Source: Hypholoma sublateritium FD-334 SS-4 (lineage: Eukaryota; Basidiomycota; Agaricomycetes; Agaricales; Strophariaceae). Taken from it: a DNA stretch of 64,000 bases. Location: contig KN817535.1 of NCBI GenBank assembly GCA_000827495.1, forward strand, positions 126,422 through 190,421, in the 5' to 3' direction. A program made the position numbers and the translations under genes. The notes beneath the pieces were generated by a model that worked only from the letters and a program-made list of their open reading frames with translations, searched no databases and was not told the origin of the DNA. Positions 61,620-64,000 of the stretch are shown piece after piece. How positions within the stretch are numbered: the stretch's first letter is position 1; each line of letters opens with the position of its first letter.

Positions 61620-63017
61620 ACTTCGGAACAAACATCCCTACCAATTTTCATACAATATTTTTCTAGTTAAACTTCCTCNCATTATTCGGACTACTTCATG
61701 TGTAAATTCGCTTTATTATACCTCTTGCAGGCTCGAGTTCGAAGATGTGCGGAAAGTCTTTCAATCACATGATTAATCATAGTCCAACTTATATCTTGTC
61801 ACCGCGCGTGCCCTGGGTACCAGTATTACATGAGATTTAACACAATTAATAAGTAATGTGATTAGAAACCAATGGAATTTGTTTTACGAGTAGCTCATCC
61901 TTTGTACTGCACCTAGAGGACCGACGGAGGATGGCCTGTCTATGCGCACCCGTGGGAAAATCTCACGCTGCATAATCCGGTAACCGTCGCTTGACTCGGA
62001 CACTCTTTCAAGTTATTCGGACAGCCAATTCTTTCCCGTAGTTATTCGCATCGAATAACTGAATAACGAATAATACTAAAGTTGTATGTACTCGTCTGGC
62101 CTGACGGACAAAGTCTGTCTCGCCGTCTGTGCTTTATTTTTAGCCGTACGTGTGAGAGGCATAAGTGGACACCGCAATTGGGTTAGACCACAGCTGTTGC
62201 GGTGTGCACTCTGGCAGTGACCTGGGAAGGTGGATGCATATATGGTCACCGCAGGTGGGTTGGACCGCCGATGAGGAGGTGTGGCACTGCGGCAGTGACC
62301 TGTATGTATGCGTGACGAGGACGGCCTTGCATATAGGCGCATTGACCTCGAGTAAACACACAGTTTAAAACCGATTTATTTCTCTTGCATCCGCGGCAAG
62401 TACGTGCAATTATTTAGGCGCGCACGGTTGGAACCGCCCAAATAATAACACGAGATTCTAGCAATACACATAAATAATATATGTGTGGATGAATTCAAGC
62501 AGTGATGAATTAGTAGATCACACCGCTCGCAGATCACTTCGCGCTAAGCGCCCATGAATCGGGCGAATTTACTAGTGGCGCGAAATATGATTTTTCCATT
62601 TATATCCCGTACGTGCGTACACGCGCTGCCAAGCTATGTATAAAGGCAGCGCATTCTGCACTGGATCCTGACATTACATCCCCACCTTCCCTCCTCTCCT
62701 CTCCTCTCCGCCCTCCCCCCCTCACTGCCTCTCGCCTGCGGACCGACGCATACTGCCGCCCATCTCGACCACAGCGTGCGCCCTGCGTCTGGCCCATTGT
62801 CGGATGGCCTCGTCGTCGAGCGCAGCGCGCTCGTCGAAGCCACAGGAAAGATGACGTACCAGCCCAAAGTAAGCCAGACGCCCAGCATCGTCTATGCCCA
62901 GTGGTGACAGTCGTACGTTTTCCTGAAGCTCTGTCTTTCGTCGCCGTAACTGGAATACAACTGCGCATTGCCGCATATCTGGGGCGGCGCTCGTCATGTC
63001 TGCTACGAGGTGAGGCG
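61547..63017 (-). repeat. 1,471-bp inverted duplication, copy 2
   Basis: Reverse complement of 24,410-25,880; corresponding coordinates sum to 87,427 throughout, including the ambiguous base. It contains only the left 540 bp of transposon D, cut off abruptly at 61,547, joined to unrelated sequence. In this copy an upstream reading frame (KVGDSTAALRVGVMMAHEYL) runs into the duplicated block by chance. Confidence 0.95.
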
Positions 63018-64000
63018 TAAGGTGCTTATTACTCTCTATTCAATGTGTAACGCGGCGGCGGCGACACCCAGCCTGCTCAATCGGCGATTCGCGAGGTGAG
63101 TGCGTATTCGTGGTTTGTGGCGTGCATTCAGCCTGATTCCGTGGTGGGTTTTTTTCGGTGACGAAGTACCTGTGTATTGGAATGTAAGTGTCCAGTTTTG
63201 TTATCCGCCCCAGACATGCTCACCTGCGCTCCGTAGATGCCCCGCAGTCATAGGCGCGAGCGCCTTCATTGTTTGATGCTGCGAAGACAGGTAGACAAAG
63301 AATGTACCTGCTAGCGCGAACCTGCGAAGGTAAGCATCCGCCATATGTCGCCGATATTCGGTACTGACGGCCGGTTATGTTCTTGTAGCTCTATCCATCG
63401 TCAGCGCTGGCGTCCGACGCCGCTGCAGCGTACTTCGGGACTGAGATCTTCAGTACATCCGTCGTTCAGGCACTCCGCGACGTCCGCGCGAGGTGATTCT
63501 CAGTGCAGCACAGCGAGCCCCCGCACCCAGGTACGTGTTCTCGTCTTCTCTTGAGTAGATTCGCGGCGCTTTCACCCGCGATGAGCCTGTTGGGCGTAAG
63601 TGCGCGGTGTCGCCGGTAGTGCAGAAGACGTACTCACCTAAACATAGTGTGCGCGGCTCCGATCGTCGGCGGAAAGCACACATCGCATAGCCATTCTATT
63701 GGCCGTCACCGCAGCTTAAAAAGCGGCTGAAACGACGTCAGTGCATGTCATACAGGTAGGAGAAGCGTACTCGCCTGAAAATACCCGCAGAGGATCTGAA
63801 AACAGCCTAAGAATATCGACTCCTCGCGCGGAATCACACTCATTGGTGTGTTCAAGTCGGCGATGTCTCGTTCGCGAGCTGATTGATGGTCCCACATCTT
63901 CAGGTACGTGTTTTCTCGATATCTCTTGCTCTAATGGGGGCCGTCTTGCATCACTGCCGCCGGCGGCGAGCATGTTGGATGTGAGTGCTTGGCATAGTTA
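63018..64000. other. GC-rich right edge, no gene supported
   Basis: Short blocks bounded by GTGAGT or GTAAG sites (for example near 63,098, 63,290 and 63,500) look like small exons, but no continuous product can be assembled. The window ends here, so a gene extending beyond 64,000 cannot be excluded. Confidence 0.35.

Noticed and set aside
24410..63017. A single 38.6-kb giant transposon bounded by the 1,471-bp inverted copies
   Set aside because: The outer ends have no target duplication, the copies cut through transposon D, and other insertions inside have their own target duplications. A segmental duplication or assembly artefact is simpler.

Overview
The window looks like a repeat-rich stretch of a filamentous basidiomycete (Agaricomycete) nuclear genome. 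Genes are split by many 45-70 bp GT..AG introns. The recognisable families are fungal: a BCAS3-like WD40 protein, F-box proteins, a MUP1-type methionine permease, Helitron helicase, multi-copy Agaricomycete orphan families and a DUF6729/3'-5' exonuclease protein. No bacterial-type operon, rRNA, tRNA or CRISPR array was seen. All exon models were assembled by eye from splice consensus and reading-frame continuity.

Layout. 1-2.4 kb: a gene with four chromodomain folds, the last broken by one in-frame TGA. 4.8-6.7 kb: a decayed Helitron helicase tail followed by a multi-exon orphan gene, each with one in-frame TGA. 8.3-13.7 kb: a compact trio of orphan genes. The first belongs to a multi-copy Agaricomycete family and has lost its middle; a small coiled-coil gene converges on it; an intact eight-exon gene diverges from that one. 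14.8-18.1 kb: a degenerate terminal-repeat element (B) with fragments of an unknown gene, followed by a retrotransposon zinc-knuckle relic and a large foldback repeat. 20.7-21.2 kb: a small coiled-coil gene. 24.4-25.9 kb: a 1,471-bp block repeated in inverted orientation at 61.5-63.0 kb, overlapping a 1.5-kb transposon (D).

The centrepiece is element A (27,823-35,656). It is a 7.8-kb DNA transposon with terminal inverted repeats of about 430 bp and a 5-bp target duplication, inserted in an exon of a BCAS3-like gene. Its only clear gene has 13 exons (about 1,615 aa) and combines a DUF6729-type N-terminal region, a complete DEDDy 3'-5' exonuclease, a transposase-like block and a cysteine-rich tail. 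Five GATA-type sites stand in its promoter. A smaller element without a recognisable gene (C, 41,501-43,762) has the same terminal tip and splits an F-box gene at 40.9-44.7 kb. A, B and C appear to form one transposon group with A as the candidate autonomous member.

The right part holds a minus-strand membrane-protein gene (35.9-37.3 kb), a second, decayed F-box copy, an inverted-repeat element (E), a truncated methionine permease and an array of short exons encoding a repeated roughly 32-residue basic motif. At 52.7-54.4 kb there is a coherent six-exon gene for a zinc-finger protein with a caspase/CHAT-like core. 54.4-58.7 kb and the last kilobase are GC-rich with no gene I can support.
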